A stretch of DNA of 64,000 bases from DATJPR01 sp963752915 (GCA_963752915.1 CAVVZZ010000014.1:136969-200968); one strand, 5' to 3'; counted from the stretch's first letter, positions 42,574-51,896 are shown. Program-made: numbers and translations. The notes: generated from the letters alone by a model not told the origin.

Positions 42574-43233
42574 ATGAAAACCGCGTTTGTCATTGCTGTC
42601 GCCATCGTGGTGTCCGGATGCACAATAGCGACGAAGGACTATCTTACCACAGACTATCAAATCGGGGAGGCAAAGACGGTAACGGTAGGAAGCCCGATGT
42701 TCACCGTCGTCTCGGGTTCGAAGTATTCCCATAGCGGGGAGACTATCAGTGAGATCACGGAGGAGATTTTTTACGGGGGAGTCAGTGGAAGTTCATTGCG
42801 CCTCTCCTACGAGGAATTCACCTACCCTATTGTGCGCCCCACGTTCACTCAGGAACTTCAGTACGATCTCGCGAGATCACGCACGATAAAGTTTCGTGAT
42901 TACACAATGCAGATCGATTCCGCCGACAATTCATCGATCACCTTCCGGGTTCTGGAGGGGCCGTCCGCGAAGACTGCGGATTCGACAAATCAAGGCTCGA
43001 TCGGGATCATTCTTCATCAACGCAAAGTGATCACGGTGTTCCCAAACACGTCGGCATCCTCCGCGGGGATCAAGGAAGGAGACCTCATTTTGTCGGTTGA
43101 TGGGATTGACCTGACGGGCGATGACGGCCACGACCTGCGGCTTGTCAACGCATCACAGGGAATTCAACATAAATGCAAAATCCAGAGGAACAATGAGACC
43201 AGGACGCTCATTGTGTCGACGCCGGAGAAGTGA
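42574..43233 (+). CDS. Lipoprotein with C-terminal PDZ domain
   Basis: A 219-residue lipoprotein (lipobox VSGC at residues 13-16) after TGAGGAGGA. Residues about 30-125 form an unassigned beta-rich domain. Residues about 135-219 form a PDZ domain (GIILHQRKVITVFPNTSASSAGIKEGDLILSVDG). PDZ domains bind C-terminal or exposed peptide ends, so a scaffold or quality-control role in the periplasm is plausible. It begins 10 bp after the GH2 stop, so it is probably co-transcribed. No protease motif is present. Confidence 0.75.
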   Translation: MKTAFVIAVAIVVSGCTIATKDYLTTDYQIGEAKTVTVGSPMFTVVSGSKYSHSGETISEITEEIFYGGVSGSSLRLSYEEFTYPIVRPTFTQELQYDLARSRTIKFRDYTMQIDSADNSSITFRVLEGPSAKTADSTNQGSIGIILHQRKVITVFPNTSASSAGIKEGDLILSVDGIDLTGDDGHDLRLVNASQGIQHKCKIQRNNETRTLIVSTPEK

Positions 43234-43279
43234 GTGCGAGCTGTCTGCAGTGCGTCCGGCACGCCCTGAAGGGCGACGG

Positions 43280-43537
43280 CTACCTCGCGTGCATCGCCTC
43301 GACTTTTTCCGCCTGGAACTTCGTGAGCTGAACGATCTGCGCCTGGCCCCGCAGAAACGTCGGGACGCTCATCATGGCCTGCGCCTTGTCCTCCGCCTCG
43401 ATCATTGCCCATCCGGTATGCACCCCATCCTTGCACCCCCAATCGAAATGGTGAAGATACCCGATCGCAAGCGTCTCCTTCAGAGCCTTTCCGCAATCTT
43501 CATTCGTGTGGTTCGAAATGACGAGAAACTTCTTCAT
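43280..43537 (-). CDS. Small protein, DUF3303-like alpha/beta-barrel fold
   Basis: An 85-residue protein after GAGGAG. The pattern (KKFLVISNHTNEDCGKAL, GWAMIEAEDKAQAMMSVPTFLRG, AQIVQLTKFQAEKV) suggests a small ferredoxin-like alpha/beta fold similar to DUF3303 or YCII-type proteins. Function unknown. It lies 39 bp upstream of the reductase-like gene's end on the opposite side of that gene's stop and may be transcribed separately. Confidence 0.6.
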   Translation of the reverse strand: MKKFLVISNHTNEDCGKALKETLAIGYLHHFDWGCKDGVHTGWAMIEAEDKAQAMMSVPTFLRGQAQIVQLTKFQAEKVEAMHAR

Positions 43538-43576
43538 GCGCAGATCTCCTCTCAGTAGATTCGTATCTATAGAGTG

Positions 43577-45238
43577 TCAGACTGTCTCGAGATACTTGTG
43601 AATCGAGTAAATTGCGGCAGAGCCCTCCCCCACCGCCGCGGCGACACGCCTGTTAGCACCCCCGCGAACATCGCCAGCGGCAAAGATCCCCGGGACGTTC
43701 GTTTCGAACATGAACGGGTCCCGGTCCAGCATCCATCCCCGGGGTTTACCGTTGACCCGCGGAAGATCGGGTCCAGTGAGGATGAACCCTTTGTCGTTCC
43801 GCTCAAGAAGACCTGCGACCATATCGGTGCGTGGCGCCGTTCCGATAAAGATGAACATCGCGTCAGCATTCACCGTCCGTTCCTCCGCTGATTCGACATT
43901 CCGGAGCACAATGTGCTCGAGGCAACCATTGCCGTCGACGGACGCCACCTCGACCTGTGGAAGGACGTCGATGTTTTCGGTTGCGTTGATCCGCTCGACG
44001 AGATAGTGTGACATCGCAGGGCTGAGCGCTTCTTTCCGGATGATGATCGACACGCGTCGGGCGTATTGTGAGAAGAAGAGCGCCCCCTGCCCTGCGGAAT
44101 TCGCACCGCCGATAATGCAGACATCACGGCCGCGATAGCTGGCCGCTTCGCTCAGCGCCGCACCGTAATACACACCGCGGCCGAGGAGCGGTTCGATGCC
44201 GGGCACCTCGAGCATCCGGACAGACATGCCCGTGGTGAGAATGACAGTATACCCGGAAATTTCCTTGCCGTCCGCCAGCATAACAATCCGGTACGGGTCC
44301 TCGCGACGGATCCCCACCACTTCCTGGGCCGTAAGCAGTTCGGCGCCAAATCTTCTGGCTTGCGCACTGGCCCGCTGGGCGAGATCGGAACCGGAGATTC
44401 CATTGGGAAAGCCCAGGTAGTTCTCGATTCGTGAGCTCGTCCCTGCCTGTCCGCCGGGCGCATTTTGTTCGACCAGCACAACGCGCAATCCTTCCGACGC
44501 CGCGTAGACCGCATTCGCAAGCCCTGCCGGTCCCCCACCAACCACCACGACATCGTAAAACGGATTTTTGGCGGTAGTCTGGAGACCGGTCTTCGCCGCG
44601 AGTTCCTGATTTGAGGGGGCGGACAGATACGAGCCGTCGGGGAACAGGACAACGGGGAGCTTCGACAGTCCTCCGGGAAACGAAGCGACAAGCTCCCGCA
44701 TGGATGCATCCTCATCGATATCGATCCATTGGTACGGAACGAGGTTGCGGGAGAGAAATTCCCGGACACCGTGACTCTGCGGTGAGAATCTCGCACCGGC
44801 GATCCGGATCCCGTCGAACGGAAGATGGGCGCGGCTCTTCCACTCCGAGAGAAGGTCGTCGAGCACCGGATAGAGCTTCTGTTCCGGCGGGTCCCAAGGC
44901 TTCATCAGATAATGATCGAGGCCGATGGCATTGATGCTTTCAATCGCTGCTTCGGTGTCGGCGTATGCGGTAAGGAGGACCTTTCGCGCCTCGGGGAACA
45001 GCTCGCGCATTTCTCCAAGAAGCTTTGTGCCGGTCATCTCGGGCATGCGTTGATCGACGAGGAAGAGCGCGACGGGCGACCCACGCTGCTTCAGCTGGCG
45101 CACCGTGTCCAGGGCTTCGCGCGGCGAGCCGGCCTTCACGACGCGGTAGTCAGTCTTATAGTGTTGACGCAGATCCCGTTCGACGGCCGCGAGGACCTGA
45201 GGATCATCGTCGACGCTCATGATGACGGGTTTTACCAC
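43577..45238 (-). CDS. Response regulator fused to thioredoxin-reductase-like FAD oxidoreductase
   Basis: A 553-residue fusion. Receiver domain (about 3-125): acidic pair SVDDD, phospho-acceptor Asp in LFLVDQRMPEMTG near 62, Lys in YLMKPWD. A linker of about 85 residues resembles a thioredoxin/glutaredoxin-like fold. The reductase part (about 225-553) has the FAD motif VVVGGGPAGLANAVYAASEG, APGGQAGTSSRIENYLGFP, the NAD(P) motif CIIGGANSAGQGA and the C-terminal FAD motif GIFAAGDVRGG. The redox-active CxxC of true thioredoxin reductases is absent (GAALSEA in its place). It is divergent from a kinase gene at 45400, suggesting a phosphorylation-controlled flavoenzyme. Confidence 0.88.
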   Translation of the reverse strand: MVKPVIMSVDDDPQVLAAVERDLRQHYKTDYRVVKAGSPREALDTVRQLKQRGSPVALFLVDQRMPEMTGTKLLGEMRELFPEARKVLLTAYADTEAAIESINAIGLDHYLMKPWDPPEQKLYPVLDDLLSEWKSRAHLPFDGIRIAGARFSPQSHGVREFLSRNLVPYQWIDIDEDASMRELVASFPGGLSKLPVVLFPDGSYLSAPSNQELAAKTGLQTTAKNPFYDVVVVGGGPAGLANAVYAASEGLRVVLVEQNAPGGQAGTSSRIENYLGFPNGISGSDLAQRASAQARRFGAELLTAQEVVGIRREDPYRIVMLADGKEISGYTVILTTGMSVRMLEVPGIEPLLGRGVYYGAALSEAASYRGRDVCIIGGANSAGQGALFFSQYARRVSIIIRKEALSPAMSHYLVERINATENIDVLPQVEVASVDGNGCLEHIVLRNVESAEERTVNADAMFIFIGTAPRTDMVAGLLERNDKGFILTGPDLPRVNGKPRGWMLDRDPFMFETNVPGIFAAGDVRGGANRRVAAAVGEGSAAIYSIHKYLETV

Positions 45239-45399
45239 AGTGGAAACCTCCCTTTAGTCAATCAACCATATGCAGATGCCGGGAGTTCATGCCCCGGACG
45301 CTGGACGGCACAAAAAGACGTGAGACCACTCGTCGTGGCTGGTCGGAACGATCGCGAAGAATGAGCTGTTTGAGTGGGGTTGTCAAGAGAGGAAGCCCC

Positions 45400-46797
45400 A
45401 TGAACAAGGACGGGATCATTGAACTTCTGGCGTCCCATCCCACGATCGGGAAGGCCCCTCGTGAGGAGCTTGCCTGGGTCGCCGAGCATGGAACCGTTAT
45501 CAAGTACCAGCAAGGAGAAGTTGTCTCAAGCCCCACGCTGACTGTCCCCGGACTCGTTATTCTCCTGACCGGGCGCCTGGCGATCTATATGAATCGGGGA
45601 ACCGGGATGCGGAAGGTGATGGAGTGGCAAGCGGGTGAAGTGACCGGGATGCTTCCCTTTTCGCGATTGACCAAGTCACCGGGGAATGTCATTGTTGAGG
45701 AACCCACGGACGTGTTCATGATCCCCAGCAATGACTTGCCGGCGTTGATCCGTAACTGCTACGAGGTAACAGCTCTGCTTGTCCACGTTATGACCGACCG
45801 CGCCAGGCGATTCACCTCGGCCGATTTGCGTGATGAAAAGATGATCTCCCTCGGCAAGCTCGCCGCCGGGTTTGCCCACGAAGTAAACAATCCGGCATCC
45901 GCGGCATTGCGCGACGCGAGCGCCCTGGCGGATACGTTGACGGTCGAGGAAGACGCCGCGCGCTCGCTCTGCATCGCGGGTCTCACCGGAGCGCAACTCC
46001 AGGAACTGGACGCCGTCTGGAAATCAATCAGGGAGGGAGCGGAACGTCCGTCGATATCCGGTCTTGATCTCGCAGACCGTGAAGATGAGATTGAGGATTG
46101 GCTCAGACAGCGCAGGATCCCAGAGGTCCTTGCCGAAGAGCTCGCGCGAACACGCGCAACGACCGCTGATCTTGAGAGACTGGGAAAGGTCCTTGACGGT
46201 GCGAAGCTTGAGACCGCTCTTCGCTGGTTGGGTGCAGCATCTTCAGCCCGGGCGCTGGTCGAGAACATCGAGCGTGCCGCAAAACGTATTCACACGCTCG
46301 TTGCGGCAGCCAAGGGGTTTACACACATGGACCGGAACCCGGAGTTGGACGCCGTCGAGATTTCGAGCGGGATCAACGACACGGTTTCTCTCCTGGCCGG
46401 GAAGGCCCGTGCGAAGTCGGTCGCGATCACGCTCAATATTTCAGCCGATCTTCCTACCGTTCGCGGCTACGCCGTAGAGATCAATCAGATCTGGATGAAC
46501 TTGATCGACAACGCCATCGACGCAGCGCCGGTCAATGGTCATGTTTCGGTGACTGCGATGGTTGAGGGCGCCGACGTTATCGTCGCGGTGGCGGACGACG
46601 GTCTGGGGATTCCTTCGGAAATCAAAGAGCAAATCTTCGATCCCTTCTTCTCGACGAAGCCCGTGGGGGAAGGGACGGGCCTGGGGCTCGATATTGTCCG
46701 CAGGGTAGTTCATTGGCACAATGGCGACGTGAACGTCGATTCGCGTCCCGGCCACACGGAGTTTCGCGTGCGGTTGCCGATCGGCGGCGCGAGATAG
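45400..46797 (+). CDS. Histidine kinase with N-terminal cyclic-nucleotide-binding-type domain
   Basis: A 465-residue cytosolic protein after GAGGAAG. The N-terminal Crp-like sensor domain spans about 5-125 (IKYQQGEVVSSPTLTVPGLVILLTGRLAIYMN). The kinase H-box is GKLAAGFAHEVNNPASA near 165, followed by a long helical insert (about 180-315). The ATPase has WMNLIDNAIDAAP, VADDGLGIP and GTGLGLDIVRR. It is divergent from the response-regulator/flavoenzyme fusion with 161 bp between them, a pairing expected for a dedicated two-component system. The ligand of the Crp-like domain may be cAMP, c-di-GMP or another effector and cannot be read from sequence. Confidence 0.88.
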   Translation: MNKDGIIELLASHPTIGKAPREELAWVAEHGTVIKYQQGEVVSSPTLTVPGLVILLTGRLAIYMNRGTGMRKVMEWQAGEVTGMLPFSRLTKSPGNVIVEEPTDVFMIPSNDLPALIRNCYEVTALLVHVMTDRARRFTSADLRDEKMISLGKLAAGFAHEVNNPASAALRDASALADTLTVEEDAARSLCIAGLTGAQLQELDAVWKSIREGAERPSISGLDLADREDEIEDWLRQRRIPEVLAEELARTRATTADLERLGKVLDGAKLETALRWLGAASSARALVENIERAAKRIHTLVAAAKGFTHMDRNPELDAVEISSGINDTVSLLAGKARAKSVAITLNISADLPTVRGYAVEINQIWMNLIDNAIDAAPVNGHVSVTAMVEGADVIVAVADDGLGIPSEIKEQIFDPFFSTKPVGEGTGLGLDIVRRVVHWHNGDVNVDSRPGHTEFRVRLPIGGAR

Positions 46798-46882
46798 CGA
46801 CGGCTCACGGTCCACAAATGCGAAAACGCCCGGCACGGACTCGGGCTCGGGCGGATCGCATTGTGAATACCCGGGTCTCGAT

Positions 46883-47833
46883 TCACTCGAGCGGAATACG
46901 GCTCCCATTGACCTTGAGCCAGCTCTCGAACGTCTGTAATGCGGGGTTGAGTGCGCGTGAGAATGCGACGTTTCGTGCGCCGGTGTATGCGAGTTCGAAG
47001 TCGCGTTTGAACTGGAACATGTTGCCCATATCCTCGGCACCCGGGAAACCAAAACTGCGGTAGACCTCTGCAGGCACATCATTGTAGCGCACTTCCTGCC
47101 CCAGGGCTTTCGAGAGAGCGGCGGCCATTTGCGAACCGGTCAAGTGCTCGCCGGCGACGCCGAGGGTTTTTCCAGCGAGCTCGGGACCCCTTTTGAAAAT
47201 TCCGTATGCACATTTGCCGATGTCTTCCGAGGAAATTCCCGGGAGCTTCTTGTCTCCCATCGGGAAGGTGATGGCCAGCTTACCATCGGGTCCCTTCTTC
47301 GGTCCCGCCCCGAAGTAGATGAGGTTTTCCCAATAGAATGACGTCAGCAGAAAGGTCGTCGGCACGCCGAGGTCGCGAAACACATGGTCCACTTCGCTCT
47401 TCGCATCGAAGTGCGCCACCTTGTACTTTCCCATAAGTGTCGGCATACGGTTGTCGGTGAGGGGAACCCACTTCCGGGTATCCTCAAAGGTTGACCAGAT
47501 GGCATGTTGCACGCCGGATATTCTTGCCGCCCGGGCCATGTTCGTCGCCTGGGCTATTTCATTTTCCGGCGACATGTCGGCCCAGAAGAATGTGACACAG
47601 TACGCGCCGTAGGCACCCTTGAATGCACGCTTCAGCGTCTCAACGTCGTTCACGTCCGCCGCGACAACTTCGGCGCCCATCGCTGCCAGCTCTTTTGCTT
47701 TGTCGGATTCGACGTCTCTCGTAATCGCACGCGCCGTGAAACCGCTATTCGGGTCGTTGAGGATGGCGCGAACCAGACCACCTCCCTGCGCGCCGGTTGC
47801 GCCCACCACTGCTATGATCTTCTTTCCCGTCAT
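46883..47833 (-). CDS. NmrA-like NAD(P)-binding protein
   Basis: A 316-residue Rossmann-fold protein of the atypical SDR/NmrA type. It has an N-terminal VVGATGAQGGGLVRAIL motif, ARAITRDVES after the second strand, AQATNMARAARISGVQHAIWSTFED and SSEDIGKCAYGIF. The catalytic Tyr-x3-Lys of classical SDRs is not evident, which is typical of NmrA-like redox-sensor proteins that bind NADP without clear enzymatic action. The start at 47833 follows AAGGAGATCG; a codon 7 residues upstream is less favoured. Confidence 0.87.
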   Translation of the reverse strand: MTGKKIIAVVGATGAQGGGLVRAILNDPNSGFTARAITRDVESDKAKELAAMGAEVVAADVNDVETLKRAFKGAYGAYCVTFFWADMSPENEIAQATNMARAARISGVQHAIWSTFEDTRKWVPLTDNRMPTLMGKYKVAHFDAKSEVDHVFRDLGVPTTFLLTSFYWENLIYFGAGPKKGPDGKLAITFPMGDKKLPGISSEDIGKCAYGIFKRGPELAGKTLGVAGEHLTGSQMAAALSKALGQEVRYNDVPAEVYRSFGFPGAEDMGNMFQFKRDFELAYTGARNVAFSRALNPALQTFESWLKVNGSRIPLE

Positions 47834-48036
47834 TTCGATCTCCTTTTTCTCCATTTTGGCGCATACGTCTCTGTACGCGCCTCACTCTAACCTGCCTCCG
47901 GGCCTTTTGGTTCCGTTTGACGCATCCCATGAATGACAACTCCGGGAATCTTCACACTTCCCCAGTTGTTCACAATGGCGCGTCCGCCCGGGCGGCGGTC
48001 CGCTTCAACAACTCTCAACACTCCAGGAGATACCTC

Positions 48037-48558
48037 ATGACGGTCTTCCATATTTGCCGCGGCGTATTGATCTCCCTCCTTCTGACGGGAGTTATTCTCG
48101 TGCCGTTCACCTCCGCGAACGCCGCCGAGAAAGCGAAGGGAACGCTCACGTACAAAGGGCCCAAGAAGTCCTTTACGCTTGCCTTCAAGCACGCCTATCT
48201 TGTCAAGGGGCCAGACACGTTCGAAGCGAGCAAGACGGTCCGCCGTCTCGTTCTCACATCGGCCGACTTCTCCGCGGCAATCAAGGGGACGGACGCGCTG
48301 AACGGTTTTGACGGGAGTCTGATGGAAGGAGTGATCGTTGAGTTGGCGGACGGTCCGCGCCTGAATTACTGGCTCGTCTTGAACAATCAGCTTGTGCAAT
48401 ATTCCGGCATGGCGGACCCTTCGGCGTTGCATGCGACCGCTGACAAGCCGGATCATCTTGCCGGGAAGCTCTCGATTGATGACACCGCAGCGGGCGGCCC
48501 GAAGATCGACGTTGATTTCGATGCGCCGATGGTGAAGGCGTTTACGAAGGCTCGCTGA
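48037..48558 (+). CDS. Secreted protein of unknown function
   Basis: A 173-residue protein with a Sec signal peptide (about 1-31, ending VPFTSANA) after CCAGGAGA. The mature part starts AEKAKGTLTYKGPKKSFTLAF and is beta-rich, with no cysteine or catalytic motif noted. The start lies about 200 bp from the divergent NmrA-like gene. I do not recognise a family beyond a general secreted-domain look. Confidence 0.7.
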   Translation: MTVFHICRGVLISLLLTGVILVPFTSANAAEKAKGTLTYKGPKKSFTLAFKHAYLVKGPDTFEASKTVRRLVLTSADFSAAIKGTDALNGFDGSLMEGVIVELADGPRLNYWLVLNNQLVQYSGMADPSALHATADKPDHLAGKLSIDDTAAGGPKIDVDFDAPMVKAFTKAR

Positions 48559-48616
48559 GCGACCATCGAACAAGACGGGCGGGAAGATTGGCAAAGTCGC
48601 GAACGAGCGTGCCCGC

Positions 48617-49828
48617 CTACAGCCACCCCAGAACCTGCGCAGCCCACAAGATCAGGACTCCCGCTGCGGTGCTGGCCAGCGTCACCGGGATCCCCGCCTT
48701 CAGGAAATCCATAAAACGGAGAGGTGACTGACGCTGGGCGCCTTGCGCCACAATGACGTTCGCGACGCTGCCGAACAACGTCAGATTCCCCGCAAAGGTG
48801 CTCGTCAGCGCCAGCAGGAGCCAGAGGAACGGCGCGTTGCTCATCCCCGCCACCCAGTGTTCGGCGATAAGCACGAACGGGACGTTGGAGAAGAGGTTGC
48901 TCCCGACCACTGAGGCGAGACTGATGTGCACGACGTTGCTAAACCCGATGTCGGCACCGTAGCTCCTGATCCATTGGTCCAGAAGCTGACGATTCTCCCT
49001 GACAAACCCCTCCACGACGACAAAGAGCCCCGAGAAGAATAAGAGGAGCGACCAATCTACGGCCCGTAGGGTCTCCCGGGGAGGACGGTTCAACCACACA
49101 AGGAGCAAGATCGCCCCCGCCACCGCAGCGAAATCCATCGACACTCCCAGGAGGAATGCAGCCGTCAGTCCGGTCAGCGCTACCATGCTCTTCACTGCAA
49201 CCCGGCGGTGCACCGAAGGATGAATGTGGCCGGGCCCCGGCTGAAATCGAACCCCCGCCAGTGTCCGCCGGTACAAGAGCGAAAGCACAAGCCAGTCGAT
49301 CAGCAAACTGACGAGCCCGATCGGTACCATCCGCAGCGCAAAAGGACCCCAGCCCCAGCCGGACGCATGACCGATGATGATGTTTTGCGGATTCCCCGTG
49401 ATCGTCATCGCACTCCCGATATTCGCTCCCGTTGCCAGGGCAATCAGAAACGGCGTCGCCGGTATGCCCGCCTGTGCGGTGACCTCCAGCAGGAGCGGCG
49501 TGGCCAGGAGGCAGACGGTGTCGTTCAACATGACGGCGGAAGCGATGCCCGAGGCAAACACGACGAGGGCAAGGAGCAAACGGGGACTGCGACACCAGTG
49601 GAGCGCCTTGTTCGCAAGGGAGATCGGAAGCCCGCTCTGTGTCAGAACAGCAAGAATCACCATCAGGCCGAACAGAACCGCCAGGGTGCTTAGGTCGAGG
49701 GCCGCGACGGCTTCGGAACGCGTCAACGCGCCGGTCATCACCATCAATACCGCACCGAGAAGTGCCGCCGTGGGACGATCCAGCTTCCGCGGACTGTTCT
49801 CCCCGAGGGAGATGAGGACATAGGTCAA
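48617..49828 (-). CDS. ArsB/CitM-family anion transporter
   Basis: A 403-residue inner-membrane protein with about 11 hydrophobic segments. It matches the ArsB/NhaD-type ion transporter superfamily: VMLNDTVCLLATPLLLEV, ITGNPQNIIIG, GSNLFSNVPFVLIAEHWV, and NLTLFGSVANVIVAQGA near the C-terminus. The substrate (arsenite, citrate/sulfate-type anion, or Na+/H+) is not decided. The only in-frame start is a TTG at 49828 without a clear ribosome site. The reading frame continues upstream through ATIIFALTYVLISLG, which completes the first membrane helix but contains no ATG or GTG before a stop, so the true start is uncertain. Confidence 0.78.
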   Translation of the reverse strand: MTYVLISLGENSPRKLDRPTAALLGAVLMVMTGALTRSEAVAALDLSTLAVLFGLMVILAVLTQSGLPISLANKALHWCRSPRLLLALVVFASGIASAVMLNDTVCLLATPLLLEVTAQAGIPATPFLIALATGANIGSAMTITGNPQNIIIGHASGWGWGPFALRMVPIGLVSLLIDWLVLSLLYRRTLAGVRFQPGPGHIHPSVHRRVAVKSMVALTGLTAAFLLGVSMDFAAVAGAILLLVWLNRPPRETLRAVDWSLLLFFSGLFVVVEGFVRENRQLLDQWIRSYGADIGFSNVVHISLASVVGSNLFSNVPFVLIAEHWVAGMSNAPFLWLLLALTSTFAGNLTLFGSVANVIVAQGAQRQSPLRFMDFLKAGIPVTLASTAAGVLILWAAQVLGWL

Positions 49829-50043
49829 CGCAAAAATGATGGTTGCGGGATGCAGAGGGGTGACCTTATCGGAGGGTGAGAACTGCGCGGATTGGGATCA
49901 CAAGTACGGAGACTCAGGTCGAATTGAACGATTTTTCCAAATATACGAATCTCCGTCGACATTTTCTGCTCCCGCTCGCCCTTCTGACTACGGGGGCTGA
50001 CTGAAGAGACTGTGCACTGTCGCCACTTGCGTTACTGATATAG

Positions 50044-50349
50044 TTGGAGTACCATGAGGACGAGTATCGAGGAAATCTCTTGGAAACATACGTCAGGCGT
50101 CTCCAGCGCGCTATTGATCAAATAGGCGATCAACAGGTACGGTCCAGTTTCGAAACCTATATTATGGACCTGAGCGCCCGCGAGAGCAATCCTACCTGTG
50201 ATGCTTACACACGCGACAATGCCATCGTATACAAATGGGATAAGGCTACTCTCGCGAAACGACTCGTTCTTCTCGGTCCAAAATTGAAACTCCCGATCAC
50301 CGATGAGGGAATGATCAGCGCATTGAAATCGTTTCTGGCAATACATTAG
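50044..50349 (+). CDS. Small hypothetical protein, possibly a fragment
   Basis: A 101-codon frame beginning at TTG directly after an in-frame stop. It has protein-like helical content (LLETYVRRLQRAIDQIGDQQVRSSFETYI; DEGMISALKSFLAIH) and lower GC than its neighbours. There is no convincing ribosome site. The opposing frame on the minus strand looks less protein-like. It may be a short gene with a non-standard start, or the 3' remnant of a longer one. Function unknown. Confidence 0.35.
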   Translation: MEYHEDEYRGNLLETYVRRLQRAIDQIGDQQVRSSFETYIMDLSARESNPTCDAYTRDNAIVYKWDKATLAKRLVLLGPKLKLPITDEGMISALKSFLAIH

Positions 50350-50462
50350 AAATGTCCTTCATCCCATTTGCATATTCAAGGAAGTGAAGCGAGCTATCGG
50401 TCCAATGCGGACATTGGGGTCTGCGTCGGATAAGACTCTCGACCTGGGAAAGAGGATAGAGG

Positions 50463-51221
50463 TCATCCACGGGCAATCTCCTTCACCACCATCGCCACGG
50501 CAACCGCAATGACCGCTGACAGCAGCGTCCCGATGAGCACGTATTCGGCAAAATCCCGATCTTCAAATTCTTTGTATCGAGTGAACGCCTTGGCTGCGAG
50601 GACCAGACCGATCGCCGCAACTTCGTTGTTCAGTACCGCGATGTAGATAATTGTCCTCTCCAGCATGCCGATGATTCTACCGGTGTTATATTCCTCCTGC
50701 GTCAGCCCTTTCTCCCCGGTTCGATTGTTATCCTTTCCCCGCGGCGCCATGTTGAGCCGGCGCAGCTGACTGCGAAGAACAAGATTCGCCTCGTTCAGAA
50801 CGAGTAGGAATCCCATTACAATCGTGCCGACACGCGCCCAGTTGGTCGCGGTGAAGGGGGACGCGAGTGTCGTGTACTGGCCAAGACTCCCAAGGACGCC
50901 CAATGGGGTTGGATTAAAAGCGAGGGCGATTCGAGGGGAGAAGAAGACACTCAAGAGAAGGATCGTTACAATGAGGCTCAAAGTCCGAATCCCCTCGGTC
51001 CCGCCGGATTTCCTTTCAATCGCCTGGAAGAGGATGGCCTGTCCGACCATGAGAATGAGCAGGATACACCACGCGAGATTGAGCTCAAAGGAAAGCAGCC
51101 CGACAATCTGGATCGCCATCATCACGGCGAATCGGCGCCCGTTTATGGCCGCGTCCCTGAACGTGTACACCAGCCGGGAGAGAAGAACGAAATTCAGAAG
51201 ATGAAGAAATTGTTCATTCAT
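50463..51221 (-). CDS. DUF3307-like membrane protein, SatD partner
   Basis: A 252-residue protein with six or more membrane segments. The C-terminal block GRIIGMLERTIIYIAVLNNEVAAIGLVLAAKAFTRYKE is typical of DUF3307-family proteins, which are often encoded beside satD. The start overlaps the satD stop by 4 bp (ATGA), so the two are coupled. Function is unknown. The operon is preceded by three palindromic sites that probably bind a repressor, perhaps SatD itself. Confidence 0.78.
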   Translation of the reverse strand: MNEQFLHLLNFVLLSRLVYTFRDAAINGRRFAVMMAIQIVGLLSFELNLAWCILLILMVGQAILFQAIERKSGGTEGIRTLSLIVTILLLSVFFSPRIALAFNPTPLGVLGSLGQYTTLASPFTATNWARVGTIVMGFLLVLNEANLVLRSQLRRLNMAPRGKDNNRTGEKGLTQEEYNTGRIIGMLERTIIYIAVLNNEVAAIGLVLAAKAFTRYKEFEDRDFAEYVLIGTLLSAVIAVAVAMVVKEIARG

Positions 51222-51850
51222 TTTCCGCTGACCTCTGCATTGATTGCCGCGATGATCTGGTTGTCGATTCTCTGGATAATGTGCAACGCTCCTGCGCCAA
51301 TGGATTTGTAGACTGCCTTATCGGTCATGCCGGTCGACGCCGCAATGGCCTTTACCGGCGTCCGCTGGAGAAGCATCGCGAACACCTTGAGCCGGCTTCG
51401 TTTCCAATCCGTGCAGAGATGGGAAACCAGGTCGAGACTCGGCCCGATCAGGCTGGCCGCAGGTCGCTGAAGCCCTCGCACGGCAAAGAGCGACTTACGG
51501 TTCTTCAGTTCATCCAGTCCGAGACGGGCCTCATGAAACGCCGGACCATCCATGCCGATGGCCTGCCTGCGATTGAGGGGAGTCTCAATCACGCCGATGC
51601 CGAACGAAAATCGCGCCTTGACCGGGTGGAGCGCGAGCAGGATCTCCGCCGCATTCGAGAAGAGCGTGTCCGCCTGCGTGAACACCGCCTGAAATTCGTC
51701 ACCGAGCGTGATCGTGTATGGCGAAACCATGGCGCGGGTTTTCTTGCGGTTCAGCCCGTCCAGTGTTGTTTTGAGTTGATGTTGAAGGCGGGATCGCTGG
51801 ACGACCCTTCGGGACAAGACAATATCCCCTATCACGACAATGTACTTCAT
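51218..51850 (-). CDS. satD: SatD family protein (probable regulator)
   Basis: A 210-residue protein. The N-terminal domain starts MKYIVVIGDIVLSRRV and contains SPYTITLGDEFQAVF and FSFGIGVIETPLN, the hallmarks of the SatD family named after the Streptococcus mutans sat operon. A helix-turn-helix-like segment near the C-terminus (PVKAIAASTGMTDKAVYKSI) fits DNA binding. The internal ATG at 51850 gives the conserved N-terminus; a start upstream adds an unrelated basic stretch. The gene leads a two-gene operon controlled by the palindromes at 51897-51971. Confidence 0.82.
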   Translation of the reverse strand: MKYIVVIGDIVLSRRVVQRSRLQHQLKTTLDGLNRKKTRAMVSPYTITLGDEFQAVFTQADTLFSNAAEILLALHPVKARFSFGIGVIETPLNRRQAIGMDGPAFHEARLGLDELKNRKSLFAVRGLQRPAASLIGPSLDLVSHLCTDWKRSRLKVFAMLLQRTPVKAIAASTGMTDKAVYKSIGAGALHIIQRIDNQIIAAINAEVSGK

Positions 51851-51896
51851 AGGCTGCCTCTGGACGGGAAGACGACGTCGGGCCGGTACCGGCTTA

